Positions 31,925-44,672 are shown, numbered from the stretch's first letter. The stretch: 64,000 nt of DNA from Hypericum androsaemum (GCA_963995505.1 OZ023181.1:24672366-24736365); one strand, 5' to 3'. A program made the numbers and translations. The notes: generated by a model not told the origin, from the sequence alone.

Positions 31925-34226
31925 TTAAGCCCACGATCTTATATCCTGGATCAGCCGCTCCAAGTTACAAAACGAGGAACCACCTTCACTCGAACTCTTC
32001 CTAGCGAGCTCCGCCATCTTCGAAGCTGATCCAAGCAGCTCCACCTGCCTCTCCCCCATCAGATCATTCACCATCTTCTCCACCACGGATCGGTCACAAA
32101 CATCCTTCATGTCGAGCCCCACCCCCCAGACCCGATCCACGAACGCGCTGTTCACTTGCTGGTCGTAGAAATAAGGCCAACAGAGCATTGGAACGCCAGC
32201 CGCGATGCTCTCCAGGGTTGAGTTCCACCCGCTGTGCGTCAGGAACCCGCCGACCGCCCTGTGGGCTAAAACCTCTTCCTGTGGCGCCCATTCCACGATC
32301 TTGCCTCTCGCTTCAGTCCCTCGTAGTAACTCCGCCGGGATAATATCGTCACTTGTTGTATCCGAATCCGCATTGGACCCGGGCCTTCTCACCCACAAGA
32401 ATCTTCTCTTGCTGTTGACAAGACCGTACCAGAATTCCATGAGCTGGTCCGTGGTGGTCAGCGCAACGCTTCCGAAGCTAACGTAAATAACCGACCTGGG
32501 AGGTTGGTCATCCAACCACTCGAGGCAACACCTATCCACCTTCCAGAGGTTACTGGAAGGCGGACGGGTTGCCGGTTTGAGCTTGGTCTTGTGGAGCTCG
32601 TGGAGGGGTCCTATGGTGTAGGTGTTGGGGTTGATGCGGGCTCGTATAAGCGACAATATCGGCTCTTCCAAACCCTCGAAGGTGTTGAGGATAAGTGCTC
32701 GCGGCTTGGAGGATTGCCTCGTTGCTGTAGCTATGTTCCCGAGATGTGGGTGTTTCATGTCGCTCACCCTGCACACCCTCGGCAGGTCTCTGCATCGGAG
32801 AAATCCCTCCATTCCTACCACTTTCGTCACCAGTCGGTCCATGTCTTCCTCTCCTGTAAGTTTTAAATTAATTAGAGATTTCGAGTTTGAATATCGAAGT
32901 CGTCGGGTATATACAAAAAAAAAATTGTACCTTTGATGGGGAGTTCTCCGGCCTCGATGAGATCAGGGATACAGAAATAAGTCCACATTGCACAAGCACT
33001 AATGGTCCGGAAGTGAACAACTGGGATGCCAACCTCCATGGCAACTTCCAGGCCGAACCCCAATACACCATCGGAGATTACACAGTTCACCGGATCACTC
33101 CCCGTCAGGAGCTCCTTCAACCGTGGCCTGGTCCGAGACTCCATGGACTCGAACAGCTCCGAGATACTGTCGCCCGACCGTGGGTGATCCGGGGGGAGCC
33201 CATCAGGGGCCGTCTTGAAGCTGAAGCCCGGATACAATGTTTCTAGCCTGAACCAGTAAATTCATGATCTCTAATTGATAATTTGAACATGATTTAGTAT
33301 CTTATAATATTTTATAAAATTATTAAAAATATATATTTATTTGAAGATATTACTTTATTCAAAAGTTATGACCCACATATATCACTAAAATATTAATTGC
33401 TATAATAGAAAGGTTATTAAATTCTAAACCAAAATTATTTATCACTTTGCGTTATAGACGAGAGCATAGGGGTCTGGTTACAATTTTCCCTAAATTAGGA
33501 AAAGTACAGTTTATCTAGCTGTAGTTTCACTAATATTTTTTTAGGCTGTGGTTAATTCAGTCTCTGTGTTTAAGATATTTTCCAATCTTAAGTCAAGTGG
33601 ACGTTTTATTCCCGTCATCCGGAGCAGACCGTATAACTCAAAAGATTGAAAATCAGTGAGACTGAATTACCAATTTGAAAGCACGAGGCCTAAAAATGAT
33701 ATCGGTGAAACCAAAACTGTATTTTTCCCTAAAATTTATTATTCCACAAATGCCCTTCCCCTCTGACCATAGGGGGAAAGAAGCTCAGCCACACATCCGA
33801 AAGATGCATACTCCAAATCATCAAAAGGAGAAGGCCGATTACCACCACACACACAAAAAGGAGAGAGCCGATCATTCCAAATCAACTACCGATTTTTACT
33901 CTCTTTTTCTTCAATAATTTGTTATTTTAGTCATGCAATCAAATATATTAATTGGCAGTCATATTTTGTCTAAAAACGTTGGGGGAAGATAATAGAAAAT
34001 GGCACAACGTTATTAGTGGGAACCTGGACTTGGTATCGGTGAAGCGGTCGAGCTGGTCCTGGACATGTTGGGTGTTGAGGAAGGTGAGCCTGAGGCCGGA
34101 GAGGGCAAGTAGCTCGGCCAGCTTGAGCATGGAGTTTATGTGGCCTTGGGCTGGGAATGGAAAGATGAGGACATGAGGAGGAGGATGACCAACACTCGGA
34201 CTTGACGACGATAACCCTTTCCCCAT
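31925..34226 (-). CDS. UGT-6, UGT709-like UDP-glycosyltransferase (3 exons, 482 aa)
   Basis: Exons on the minus strand 34226-34024, 33247-32931 and 32853-31925 join to 482 codons plus stop. Catalytic His29 is in FPFPAQGHINSML, the Asp in NCVISDGVLGF, and the PSPG box is WAPQEEVLAH, GGFLTHSGWNS, ending WPYFYDQ. The first intron (776 bp, within the Arg of DTKSR) is not found in UGT-5 and holds a MITE-like insertion; its donor (GTTCCC) is weak. If it is not spliced, the gene is broken after about 67 codons. The UGT-5 third intron is absent. A TIR element ends 74 bp from the ATG side. Probable small-molecule glucosyltransferase. Confidence 0.75.
33508..33748. mobile_element. MITE-like insertion in UGT-6 intron 1
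   Basis: The left end GGAAAAGTACAGTTTATCTA and the reversed right end GGGAAAAATACAGTTTTGGT form an imperfect TIR. Both are followed by related GTTTCACTAATAT/GTTTCACCGATAT and GGTTAATTCAGTCTC/GGTAATTCAGTCTC. The ends resemble the GGGAAAAGT ends of the Mutator-like elements in this window. A clean duplication was not found. Confidence 0.6.
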
Positions 34227-34299
34227 TTCTTTTGTCAATTGGCTCCAACTCCAAGGAGGAAATAATAAGATGATCTTCTTTTGAACCCCAAGTAGTGAT

Positions 34300-34685
34300 G
34301 GGACCGGATTTGGTCCTGGAGGCCAAATTCAGCACGGTGCTGGAGGATTTTTATTGAAGGACACGCGGGAACTATTTACAAAAATGAAAAAATACGGGAG
34401 TGCAAAATAAAAAAAGTCTACAACCATTGAATCATAACTGGGTAAACTATTGAATCGTAACTGAGTAAATCATTGAATCGTAACTGAGTAAACCATTGAA
34501 TCGTAACTAGATAACTGGGATGGACCCCGATTTATCCGGGACGGAAAAAAACGGACCATTGAATCATAAGTAGGTAAACCATTGAATCATAATTAAGTGA
34601 ACCAATGAACCATAACTAAATTAACCATTGAATCATCCAGGACAGTCCTGATTAGATTTGACCTTCCAGGACCAAATCCGCTCCC
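34300..34685. mobile_element. Short Mutator-like element just upstream of UGT-6
   Basis: The ends GGGACCGGATTTGGTCCTGG and, reversed, GGGAGCGGATTTGGTCCTGG are flanked by a perfect 9-bp duplication AGTAGTGAT (34291-34299, 34686-34694). The interior has repeats of about 23 bp around CATTGAATCGTAACTGAGTA. It begins 74 bp upstream of the UGT-6 ATG, so it has separated the leader from any older promoter. Confidence 0.88.
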
Positions 34686-35789
34686 AGTAGTGATTTACCT
34701 GTGACTTTTTATTCCCAACCGACTCCCGCCGCCGCCTCTGACACATTTATTTTGGAGAAAAAATTTGTAAATTCATAAATTTCAAGATAAATGTATTGAA
34801 AGGTCCGATCTTTAGTAAAATATTTTCTGAATTTTAATAAATTAAACTAATTAATTCTTCTGATCAATTTATTTAATAGATCTAATTAAATTATAACATG
34901 AGATTACCAAAATACATGATCTTTTAGTAAATTATCTTAAAAGTTAAGAAAAGTTCACTAAAGTACCTTATAGTTTCACTTTTTTTAACTTAGTACCTCG
35001 TGGTTTGACTTTTTCTTTTTAGGTAACATAGATTTCGAAAAGTGACACTTCTGGTGACAAATTTTTAACCAAGATTAATTTTTCCGACCAGACCATACAC
35101 ATTAACGCCATATCATCGCCACATCGTATTTTTATATCTTAACTGGCAATGACGTGACAAAATTACAAAATTTTGATTAACTTAGTTAATTGACATCTGA
35201 ACAAAATCCTTTTTTATAAGCAAATTTTATTAATATATTAAATATAAAAATATAAACAATACCTCCTCGTAAGGTGTATGTTGCTTAAAATTGAACCCGC
35301 CTTCAACTCTAAACCAAAACATAAAACTAAGATTAGTCTAAAAAGACGATTGCATAACAAATCTAAAGAACCAAAGGCATTTAAAGTTTATCTCCTTACT
35401 TGAAGTGTCACATGAAAGATTTCAAAAGGCTTTCTTTTCATCGCTCCGCCATCGAATAATTCACTGGATGAAACAAAGTCCATATATACAATAAAAAACA
35501 TCTTCAAAATGCCTTCTTTTCATCGCTTCGCCATCGAACACAAAAGTATGCCAAAGCTAATTAAACGAGCTAGACATAGCACATACATGGAACAAGGAAA
35601 AATACACGACGAACGCATATTGCTCGATCAATTGCATTACTCGACACAGAAGCATCTGCAGGCCACCTCCTGTTTCATTAGCCAATAAACAGGACACTCG
35701 AAGAACAACAATTCGAGGGGCAAATGGTGGGCTAAATAACGCTTTTAAAACCCTAACCAGACATACAAGAACACAGTCTCACCCTAAAC

Positions 35790-36135
35790 ACAAATTGTAA
35801 AGACTAAATTTAACCCAATTTCTTTCCTGGAAGTGGCAGCAGAGCTCAAGGGCGGAGGGGTCGTGGACCATCTGGAGGATAAAGGGACAGCGGTGCCCAT
35901 CTCGACCTCCTTCACGTTGAACTAGAACATGAGCAGTGCCTCCAGAAGCGAGCCATTCCCATACGACTGGCCCCACATGTGGGTTCGCAGGAGGTGGAGG
36001 GCGACGGTTCAGGGGGAGGGCGACGAGGTCGATGGGTTTGCAGGAGGTAGAGGGCAAGAAGTTCAGGGGGAGGGTGAGGAGATCGTGGGGTTGGAGAGAG
36101 TGGAAGGTCGAAGGAGGTGGAGGTCTGGGAGGTCG
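35790..36135 (-). other. GC-rich core of the outer TIR element, possible captured gene piece
   Basis: Codon-like, GC-rich sequence open on both strands, unlike the AT-rich TIRs. On the minus strand one frame reads WEWLASGGTAHVLVQREGG, followed by a proline-rich stretch. This could be a host gene fragment taken up as in a Pack-MULE, or simply GC-rich repeat. No family recognised. Confidence 0.3.
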
Positions 36136-36140
36136 AAAGA

Positions 36141-37487
36141 TGTCACGACCCAAATTCGTGGGCGGTGACCGGCGTTAGATTATGTCAAACTTAATATAAT
36201 GAACCATAACCTAGCAAGCCTCAAACATAACACATCATTCTCTTTAAGAGAATCGTCTAAATATTTTTCAACAACGTTACATCTTCGAACAAACATACTT
36301 ATTGTTATCTAAAATTTGGCAGGCATAATTCAAAAGTTGGAGTACACATCTTCAATGTCATATCACCAAACTCATTTTTTTAACATGACATAATTTATAA
36401 ATATATTACATATTAACATTAATCTAATTCATACGTCAAAAGACAACAGAATATGTATAATGGAGTGACCTAGATCACAAAGACAAAAGACCACTTGGAG
36501 ACCTTGAATGCAACCCGAGAGTGAGGACAACAGGCTGACTAGGATGGAAAAGCTTCTCCAAATGCAAAACACCTCTCAAAACTCTTCACCTGTTTATTAG
36601 TAAAGGATAATTGCTTTGAAACACTTAGTAAGCGAATATTATAAATAACATGTATTTAACCACCCAGTCGTCCCCAACCAACCCAACCACATACTAACAC
36701 AAAAGTTAAGACAACAAAAGTCTTAGTAAGCAAATATTATAAGTAACATATATTTAACCAGCCAGTCGTCCCCAACCAACCCAACCACATACTAACACAA
36801 AAGCTAAGACAACAAAAGACCACATCACAAATATGGTTATCAAAGGAATCACATATCAAACATAATCAGAATTTCAGATAGACTTTCACAAAATACATAA
36901 CATAATTCGGATGAACTTCAGATAGGTCTAGATGGTGTCACTTCCACTCCGACACGAGGATACCATATCTTAAGACGCCATCAGAAACAAACCTCGTTGG
37001 CCAAATATCAAATCGTATACACATCCAATGTATCCTCAAAATATGTGCACATATGCAAACATCCCCGGTTGGTCACGGGTAGACCTCATCATCCGCCATC
37101 ACACAGACCACATACCAAACAATCCAAAGTCCACATACATACACGAAAAATCCAAAAGCGATATCAATATCAAATAGACCAAAACTAAACCCAATACCAT
37201 ATTTCACCCATTCAAAAATACGTCAAATCAAGCATATCACCCACGTCTAGTTAACTAAACACATATTATAAAGAATATCTACTTACAAGATAATGGTTGC
37301 TCAAACCATTCAAAGAGAAGCTTCGTGCTTCGATTTACATCTCGTGGCCCTCAGATTCAAAACGTCGGTGAACTAGTCAAAAGAACATAAATCACTATCA
37401 TTACCAACCTCTTAGCATGTAAATAGCTCATAAGAAACATAAAAACTCATTTTATAAACTCTTAATTTTGGATTTATACAAGATAGT
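36141..37487 (-). repeat. Chromovirus 3' LTR, left part of the split copy
   Basis: Matches 54968-56218. It is cut at ACAAGATAG by the Athila-like insertion and resumes at 49374. Confidence 0.9.
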
Positions 37488-38937
37488 TGATGAGTGTGGA
37501 AACACTCATCTTTTGTGTTTATTTTAGAGTAGATTTACCGTTGTTTCTTTTGCTTTTGTTTGTTCTTCATTGTCGTAATGTCATTTATCGTGCATTATTT
37601 GTTTTAGTGTAGTCTTATGATTTTGTTGTGTTTTCTTCATGCTAGAAGATTTGGTGAGGTGAAGTGGAGGAAGTGAAGTCACCTTGGGTCATCGTATGCG
37701 ATTTGATTTTCCGGGAGGAAGGACGCTTAATCGAGACCTCGAAGACGTGGGCGAGGTAGACCTCTTGTGACTCCAATGCTGATAACTTTCTCATCCGAAG
37801 TCCGATGGAGACGAGTGAGATGGCTCTGGAAAGAAGACATCCGGGGCTACAACTTTGTCTCTGATGGTCTTCTTCAAATTCGGAGTCTAAGAGGGGAGAA
37901 CGCTGGATTCAATATCGTGGTCCAATTCTGTCAAGATTTCATCACAAGTGGGTCGAATTTGAAGACTTGTTTTGGGCCCATTTTGGGCTTTAATTGTAAT
38001 TTCGTGGTTGAGATATTTTGGGGAGAAATTTTTTTTATAGAAGCCTTTGCTTGGCTTTCCTTTAGATATTATGAGATATTTTGGTAACAACTCTCCACTA
38101 ACTCTTAGATTTGGAAGAAAATTTGGTGAACCTTGAAAAGGATTTTTTGTAAGAAAAAGTGAAGGAAGGAGGAAGGAGGATATTGAGGAAGCTTTGAAGA
38201 TCATCTTGAGCTTTCTCTTACTCCCTCTTTTGTTCATGTTTTGCTTGCATAGTTTAATGAATTTGTTGAGCTATTTCTTGGATATGTGTGAGTAGTTGAT
38301 TAGTGGGTTGGGTGCCTTGACATCTATTTAGCCTATGGTTTAGGGGGTTTAAATGCTTAGGATTATGTTCTAGTTTTGGAGCTTAAAGCTTAGTTTTGGT
38401 TGATCACCTTGACTATGAGTTGTTCAATGCTAATCGCCGAGAGGAGTTAGGATTAATGGACCTTTGGACTAGTTGACTAGTTGTCTTTTGATGAGAGATC
38501 TCATTAGGTGATTGGTTGTCCTTGGAGTGGAGATTATATTTGGTTGTTAGTTAGGTTAGGTGGCTATTTTGTGGCAAAGGCGCATTTAGTTCATCTAGGC
38601 CTAGTAAATGGTCATTTTAGACTAATTTATGGCGAGAGCATAGATTAGTTGCCTTAGAACACTCGGATCATAACGCGAACTTAGTAAACCCCTTGAATTG
38701 TTTGGTCATTTAGTTTGTCATTGGTTCCTTGCCCACTCTTATTTTATTTATAAATTCATCTTATTTAGTAGTAGTGTTATTTCGACTAATAGATTGTGTG
38801 TTTAGACTTGACAAAACCTTCTCATTTAGTCCTACACTAGTGGTGAAGTCGAGTTTGCGGCCTAGAACTTAGTCCTTGTGGGACGACATTCCCTTACTTA
38901 CTCATTATTGCAAGAGGGGTGAAAATCCTTCCTTTCA
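37488..38937 (+). repeat. Athila-like 5' LTR
   Basis: 1450 bp. It opens with a hairpin GATGAGTGT-GGAA-ACACTCATC and ends CCTTTCA, then the tRNA-Asp primer-binding site. Confidence 0.92.
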
Positions 38938-38939
38938 AT

Positions 38940-38957
38940 TGGCGCCGTTGCCAGGGA
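38940..38957 (+). promoter_or_regulatory. Primer-binding site, tRNA-Asp type
   Basis: TGGCGCCGTTGCCAGGGA, with one mismatch to the expected complement of the tRNA-Asp 3' end (GCCGGGGA). It lies two bases inside the 5' LTR. Confidence 0.85.
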
Positions 38958-39068
38958 CTTAGTGATAGACGCTTAATTTGGCTTACGAACTTGGATTAGG
39001 ATATTTATTTTGTTTACTCGGTTACTTAGTGCATTTGTTGCTTGTCTTGCAAGGTATTAGATTGTCGC

Positions 39069-40946
39069 ATGCCCTTAACTCGCTCCACCAACAATTTGCC
39101 TGTGGAAATCGAAGTGGACATTGGATATTTAGAAAGGACATTGCGACAAGAAAGAAGAATTCAAGCAAGGATGAACCAACACGCTCAACAAAGGGATGAG
39201 GCACAAGGAGAAGTACAAGAAGATGCGCAAGGAGATGGAGCTCCACGAAGTACTCTCATGGACTATGGTAGGCCTACCTTAAGGGGAGTAATGTCCGGAG
39301 TTCAAAGGCCTACTATAGAGGCTAACAACTTCGAGATCAAGCCAGCCGTGATTCACATGCTTCAAGCTTCGGTCCAATTCTATGGATTACCAAGTGAAGA
39401 CCCCAACGATCATATTGCTAACTTCATGGAGATAGTCGATACTTTCAAGTATAATGGAGCTTCCGATGATGCCGTGAAGCTTAGGTTATTTCCATTTACT
39501 TTGAAGGACAAGGCTAAGCTTTGATATAAGCAATTGGTCGGTACATCAATAACCACATGGGAGGAGTTAGCTAACGCCTTCCTTGACAAGTATTTTCCCT
39601 TCTCAAAGACAAATAGACTCGTTAAGGAGATTAACAACTTTCAACAATTTGAGAATGAGTCTTTGAGTGAAGCTTGGGAGAGATTCAAGGGATTGCAAAG
39701 GAGTTGCCCACACCATAACTTGACAGAGGTGTCTTTGCTCCAAATGTTTTACTTTAGTCTTGGACCATCTATGAGGGGTACGGTTGATGCTGCCTCTAAC
39801 AGATCCTTTTTGAGAAAGGAGAGGGATGACGCCTACCACATCTTGGAGGAGTTGGCGGCTACGAACATTTTAATGGCAAATGAGAGAACAAGGCAACCCA
39901 ACAGGGAGCAAAAAAGAGTGATTGATCTTGATGTTGCCTCCTCCATTCAAGCTCAATTAGCATTATTGGCGAAAAAGGTGAATGATTTAAGCTTGAACAA
40001 AGTCAATACGGTATCCGTGCAAACAACTTGTGCAGTTTGTGGTAATGTTGGTCACGAGATGAACCAGTGTGCAATGATGAACTCCAACATGGAACAAGTG
40101 AATTTTGTTGGTGGCCAAGGGCAAGGAGCAAATCGGATGGGAAACAACCCGTACTCTTCTACTTACAATCCCGGGTGGAGAAATCACCCAAACTTTTCTT
40201 GGAAAGGAGGGAATAATGAAGATAATATGGCGATTGTCCCAGATAAAGGACCTCCTCTACTTATTCCGCATCAAGGGCCACCTCTGGGTTTTCAACCACG
40301 TGCTTTCTTGGGGGATAGAATGGGAGCTATGGAGGAGAAATTTGAGAAGATGGACAAGTTTATACAAGAAGTTGGTGGGGTGGTTAGCCAACAAGGACAA
40401 ATTCTGACAGCCATAAATCAACAAGGAGCAAGGCAGAATAATTTAGAACAAATCTTCAAGGGTCAAGCAACCGCCATGCATAATATGGAGATGCAACTTG
40501 GGGAAATCGCAAAGGCAAGTGCCCATAGAGAGTTTGGCTCTCTTCCAAGCTCAACGGAAGCAAGCCCTCGAGGAAATGTGAATGCAATTTCCTTGAGAAG
40601 CGGAAAGGAAATATCTTCTCAAGAGATCAATCGAAAGGGCAAGGAAGACAATGTGGAGGCCAATGATGAAGAAATGAATGAAGAAAATAAAGAAGAGACG
40701 GAGAAAGAGAAACGTCTGCATATTGAGATTGATGATGAAGAGGTGTATGTGCCACCACCACCAAAGACCCCCTCTCTACCCTATCCTCAAAGGGTTAAGA
40801 GGAAGAATAGGATGGACGAGAAATTTCTTCGGTTTATGGAGAAAATGAAAAATGTCCAAATTAGTGTCTCTTTTCTGGAGATGTTGGACCAAGTTCCCCA
40901 CTACACCAAGTTTTTGAAGGAACTCGTCACAAAGAAAAGGAAGTGA
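39069..40946 (+). pseudogene. Athila-like gag, one internal stop
   Basis: ATG at 39069. The retrotransposon gag domain spans about 39330-39700 (ITTWEELANAFLDKYFP). A CCHC knuckle CAVCGNVGHEMNQC lies near 40030-40070, then a long hydrophilic region rich in Glu (ENKEETEKEKR). A TGA at 39522-39524 falls exactly where related gag proteins have Trp, so it is a TGG-to-TGA change. The next TGA at 40944-40946 separates it from protease in the same frame. Confidence 0.88.
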
Positions 40947-43193
40947 GACGATGGAGAGACGGTAGCCCTCACAGCAAAATGTAGCTCTCTCATCTCAAAG
41001 GATCTCCCGACAAAGTTACAAGACCCGGGGAGTTTCACTATTCCTTGTTTTATTGGTGATGTTAAATTTCCCAGATGTGTATGTGATTTAGGTGCAAGCA
41101 TTAACTTGATGCCTTTGTCTATTTTCAAGAAACTTGGTTTGTGTGAGGTGAAAGCAACTTCTATGCTTCTCCAGTTGGCCGACCAAACTATAAAGAAGCC
41201 ATTCGGGGTTGTTGAGGACGTCTTAGTGAAGATTGATAGATTCATCTTTCCCGTGGACTTTGTGGTGCTAGATTTTATTGACGACAAGAGTTATCCATTA
41301 ATTCTTGGCAGACCCTTCCTTAACACAGCACGTGCTTTGGTGGACGTTCATGATGGAAGATTGGTTCTCCGGATAGGGGATGAAAAAGTAGAATTCAAGA
41401 TGTCTAATTTGATGCGTCACCCTTTTGATGAAGGCATGTGCATGAAGATTGATGTGGTGGAGGAATGTGTCCTCGAGTTCGGCAAGGAGAGCATATCAAG
41501 GATTGAAGATGAGAAAGAGGGTGCGTTATATAGAGAACAAGAAGAGGAGAACATAGAAGAGTTCGAGGAAGAAGCTGATAAGAAAGTTCTCCATAAGGAT
41601 TTGGAGTTTCATTTGAAGTATCGTACTCCACCTTCTATTATTAAGGCTCCATCCTTAGAGTTGAAAGAGCTACCCTCACATTTGAGATATGCATTCTTGG
41701 AAGATGGAGGGAGACTCCCTATTATCATATCCAACAAGCTGTCCAAGGAGGAAGAGGAGAGAGTGCTCAAAATTGTGAACAAACAGATTAAGGCCTTGGC
41801 TTGGCAAATATCCGATATCAAGGGGATAAGTCCTGAAATTGTGATGCATCATATCCACATGGAAGAGGGAGCGAAGCCGAGGGTAGATCGGCAAAGGAGA
41901 TTGAATCCCAACATCAAGCTCCTCGAGGCCGGCATTATTTATCCCATATCAGATAGTGAGTGGGTAAGCCCGATCCATTGTGTCCCAAAAAAGGGAGGAA
42001 TGACTGTTGTGATCAATGATGAAGGCGAGCTCATTTCCACAAGAACGGTGACCGAATGGCGGGTGTGCGTTGACTACCGAAAGTTGAATGATGCCACACG
42101 CAAGGATCATTTTCCTCTCCCATTCATTGATCAAATGTTGGAGAGAATTGCTGGGTATTCTCATTATTGCTTCTTGGATGGATACTCCGGCTACAACCAA
42201 ATCGCAATTTACCCAAGAGATCAAGAAAAGACATCTTTCACTTGTTCCTTTGGTATTTTTGCTTATCGACGTATGCCTTTTAGATTAAGTTGTGCTCCGG
42301 CAACATTCCAACGATGCATGGAGGCTATCTTTTGGGGGATGAATGAGAAGATTATGGAGATCTTCATGGATGATTTTTCGGTGTTTGGAGACTCTTTTGA
42401 AAGTTGCTTGGCTAATTTAGATAAAGTATTGGAGAGATGTGAAGAGAAGAACCTCGTTCTCAATTGGGAAAAGTACCATTTCATGGTGGATGAGGGGATC
42501 GTTCTTGGACATAATATCTCCCAAGCTGGTATGGAAGTTGATAGAGCCAAGACAGAAGTAATAGAGAAGATGAGAGCACCTGCTTCAGTTAAAGGAGTGA
42601 GAGCCTTTCTTGGCCATGCTGGATTTTACCGAAGATTTATCAAGAATTTCTCTCTAATCGCAAAGCCGCTTACCAATTTGCTAGTTAAGGAAGTACCTTT
42701 CAACTTTGATGAGCCATGTCGTCAAGCATTTGATTCTCTGAAGAAAGCTCTTGTCACAGCTCCGGTTATCTCTTCTCCAGATTGGAGGCTACCATTTGAA
42801 ATGATGTGTGACGCGAGTGATATTGCTCTGGGATGTGGGCTTGGTCAAAAGAAGGAGGGAAAGCTTCATGTCATCTACTATGCAAGTAGAGTGTTGGCGG
42901 GCGCCCAACTCAATTATACAACCACCGAGAAGGAGATGCTTGCGGTCGTGTATGCTTGTGATAAATTTTGTCCATATTTGCTTGGGTCGAAGGTGATTAT
43001 CTACACGGACCATGCGGCTTTGAGATATTTATTCTCTAAACAAGATGCTAAGCCTCGACTTATGCGGTGGATTTTGTTGCTACAAGAATTTGACCTGTCC
43101 ATCAAGGATAAGAAGGGCTCAGAAAATGTTGTCGCAGATCATCTCTCTCGGCTCGAGAAAAGTGACGGAATGGAGGCTCACGGCAAAATTTAA
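40947..43193 (+). pseudogene. Athila-like protease, reverse transcriptase and RNase H
   Basis: In the same frame as gag. The aspartic protease site is DLGASINLMP near 41087. The RT spans about 41850-42650: WRVCVDYRKLN, then catalytic IFMDDFSVFG. RNase H begins with MMCDASDIALGCGLG near 42801 and includes YTDHAALRYLF. The frame stops at TAA 43191-43193 without a shift. This part is open for 2.2 kb, so decay is by point stops only. Confidence 0.9.
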
Positions 43194-44531
43194 GAAGAGT
43201 TTCCGGATGAATCTTTAATGTTGGTGAATAACAGGGAGGCCCCTTGGTTTGCAGATTTTGCCAACTTCCTAGTTGGAGACATTATACCTATAGACTTGAG
43301 TTATCCCCAACGAAAGAACTTTCTAAGGGATGTTCAACTCTATGTGTGGGATGATCCTTACCTTTTCAAGAGGTGTAGTGATGGGGTGCTTAAATGGTGC
43401 ATTGCTGATTGGAAAGTTGTGAATATTCTGGAGCAATGTCATAATACCCCATACTCAGGTCACTATGGAGCGACAAGGACCGCATCACGAGTCTTTGAAT
43501 GTGGATTTTATTAGCCTAATATCTTTAAGGACACTCATTTGTTCGTTGCTCAGTGTGATCGATGTCAAAGGACCAGGAATATCTCAAAGAGGAATGAGAT
43601 GCCGCTCTCTGGAATTCTTGAAGTAGAGCTCTTTGATGTTTGGGGATTGGATTTTATGGGACCGTTCCCAACCTCTTATTTTAACAAGTACATCTTGGTG
43701 GGAGTGGACTACGTTTCTAAGTGGGTCGAAGCTTCGGCCTCACCAACAAACGATGCTAAAGTGGTTATTCGTTTCATCAAAAAGCTCTTTTCAAGATTTG
43801 GAGTGCCAAGGGCTATTATCAGCGATGGTGGTTCGCATTTTTGCAACAGACCATTTGAGATTTTATTGAAGAGGTATGGGGTCACTCACAAGGTTGCTAC
43901 ACCTTATCACCCCCAAACAAGTAGTCAAGTCGAGCTCTCGAATCGGAAACTCAAGAAAATCCTGGAAAAAATGGTCAGGGGAGCAAGAAAAGATTGGGCG
44001 AACAAGCTTGACGATGCTTTATGGGCTTATCGAACGGCATTCAAAATGCCTATCGGGATGTCGCCTTACAAGCTTGTATATGGCAAGGCGTGCCACCTTC
44101 CGGTTGAGCTTGAGCATCGTGCATTTTGGGCCATTAAGACCCTTAACTACGATTACAAAAAGGCCGGTGAACGAAGGGTGCTACAACTTCAAGAGTTGGA
44201 TGAAATTTGAGACATGGCGTTCGAGAGCTCAAGACTCTACAAGGAGAGTACGAAGAAGAGACATGATGCCTATATTGTCAGGAAAGAGTTCAAGGAGGAC
44301 CAACAAGTTCTTCTCTACAATTCCCAGTTGAGACTCTTCCCGGGAAAACTCAAGTCAAAGTGGAGTGGCCCATTCAAAATTACAAGGGTGTTCCCATTCG
44401 GAGCACTCGAGTTACAAAGTGGAGATGGAGGAGTTTTCAAAGTGAATGGCCAAAGGTGCAAGATTTACCTTGGTGGCGATATTAAGCGAAGTTCGGAGGT
44501 GCAATCTGTTACTTCTGCCTCCGACGCATGA
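43194..44531 (+). pseudogene. Athila-like integrase, two internal stops
   Basis: Continues the pol frame. The His-Cys zinc finger region (HNTPYSGHYG, CDRCQRT) and the catalytic core are visible: [10 protein letters not shown] for the first Asp, [11 protein letters not shown] for the second, [13 protein letters not shown] for the Glu. TAG at 43512-43514 replaces a Trp expected in FYWP, and TGA at 44208-44210 replaces a probable Arg. The true end is at 44529-44531. Confidence 0.9.
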
Positions 44532-44672
44532 AAAAGGGTAGTACGTCAAGCTAATGACTTAAAATTAGCACGTTTCGTATGTTTATTTCTTGTACTTTTA
44601 TTTTCTGTATTGTGAGTTTTATAACTTTACTTTTGTTTTTGATTTTTGGCTAGTACTTGATTTTTGGCTCAC

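Noticed and set aside
8188..34226. A complete biosynthetic gene cluster
   Set aside because: Only glycosyltransferases are present; no P450, terpene synthase, acyltransferase or transporter was found in the window.
36997..37188. Open frame repeated at 55701-55982
   Set aside because: LTR sequence of the chromovirus read in a chance frame; low-complexity, no domain.
37887..38237. 116-codon antisense frame, repeated at 48324-48674
   Set aside because: It lies within both LTRs of the Athila-like element and is antisense to it; duplication of the LTR explains its conservation.
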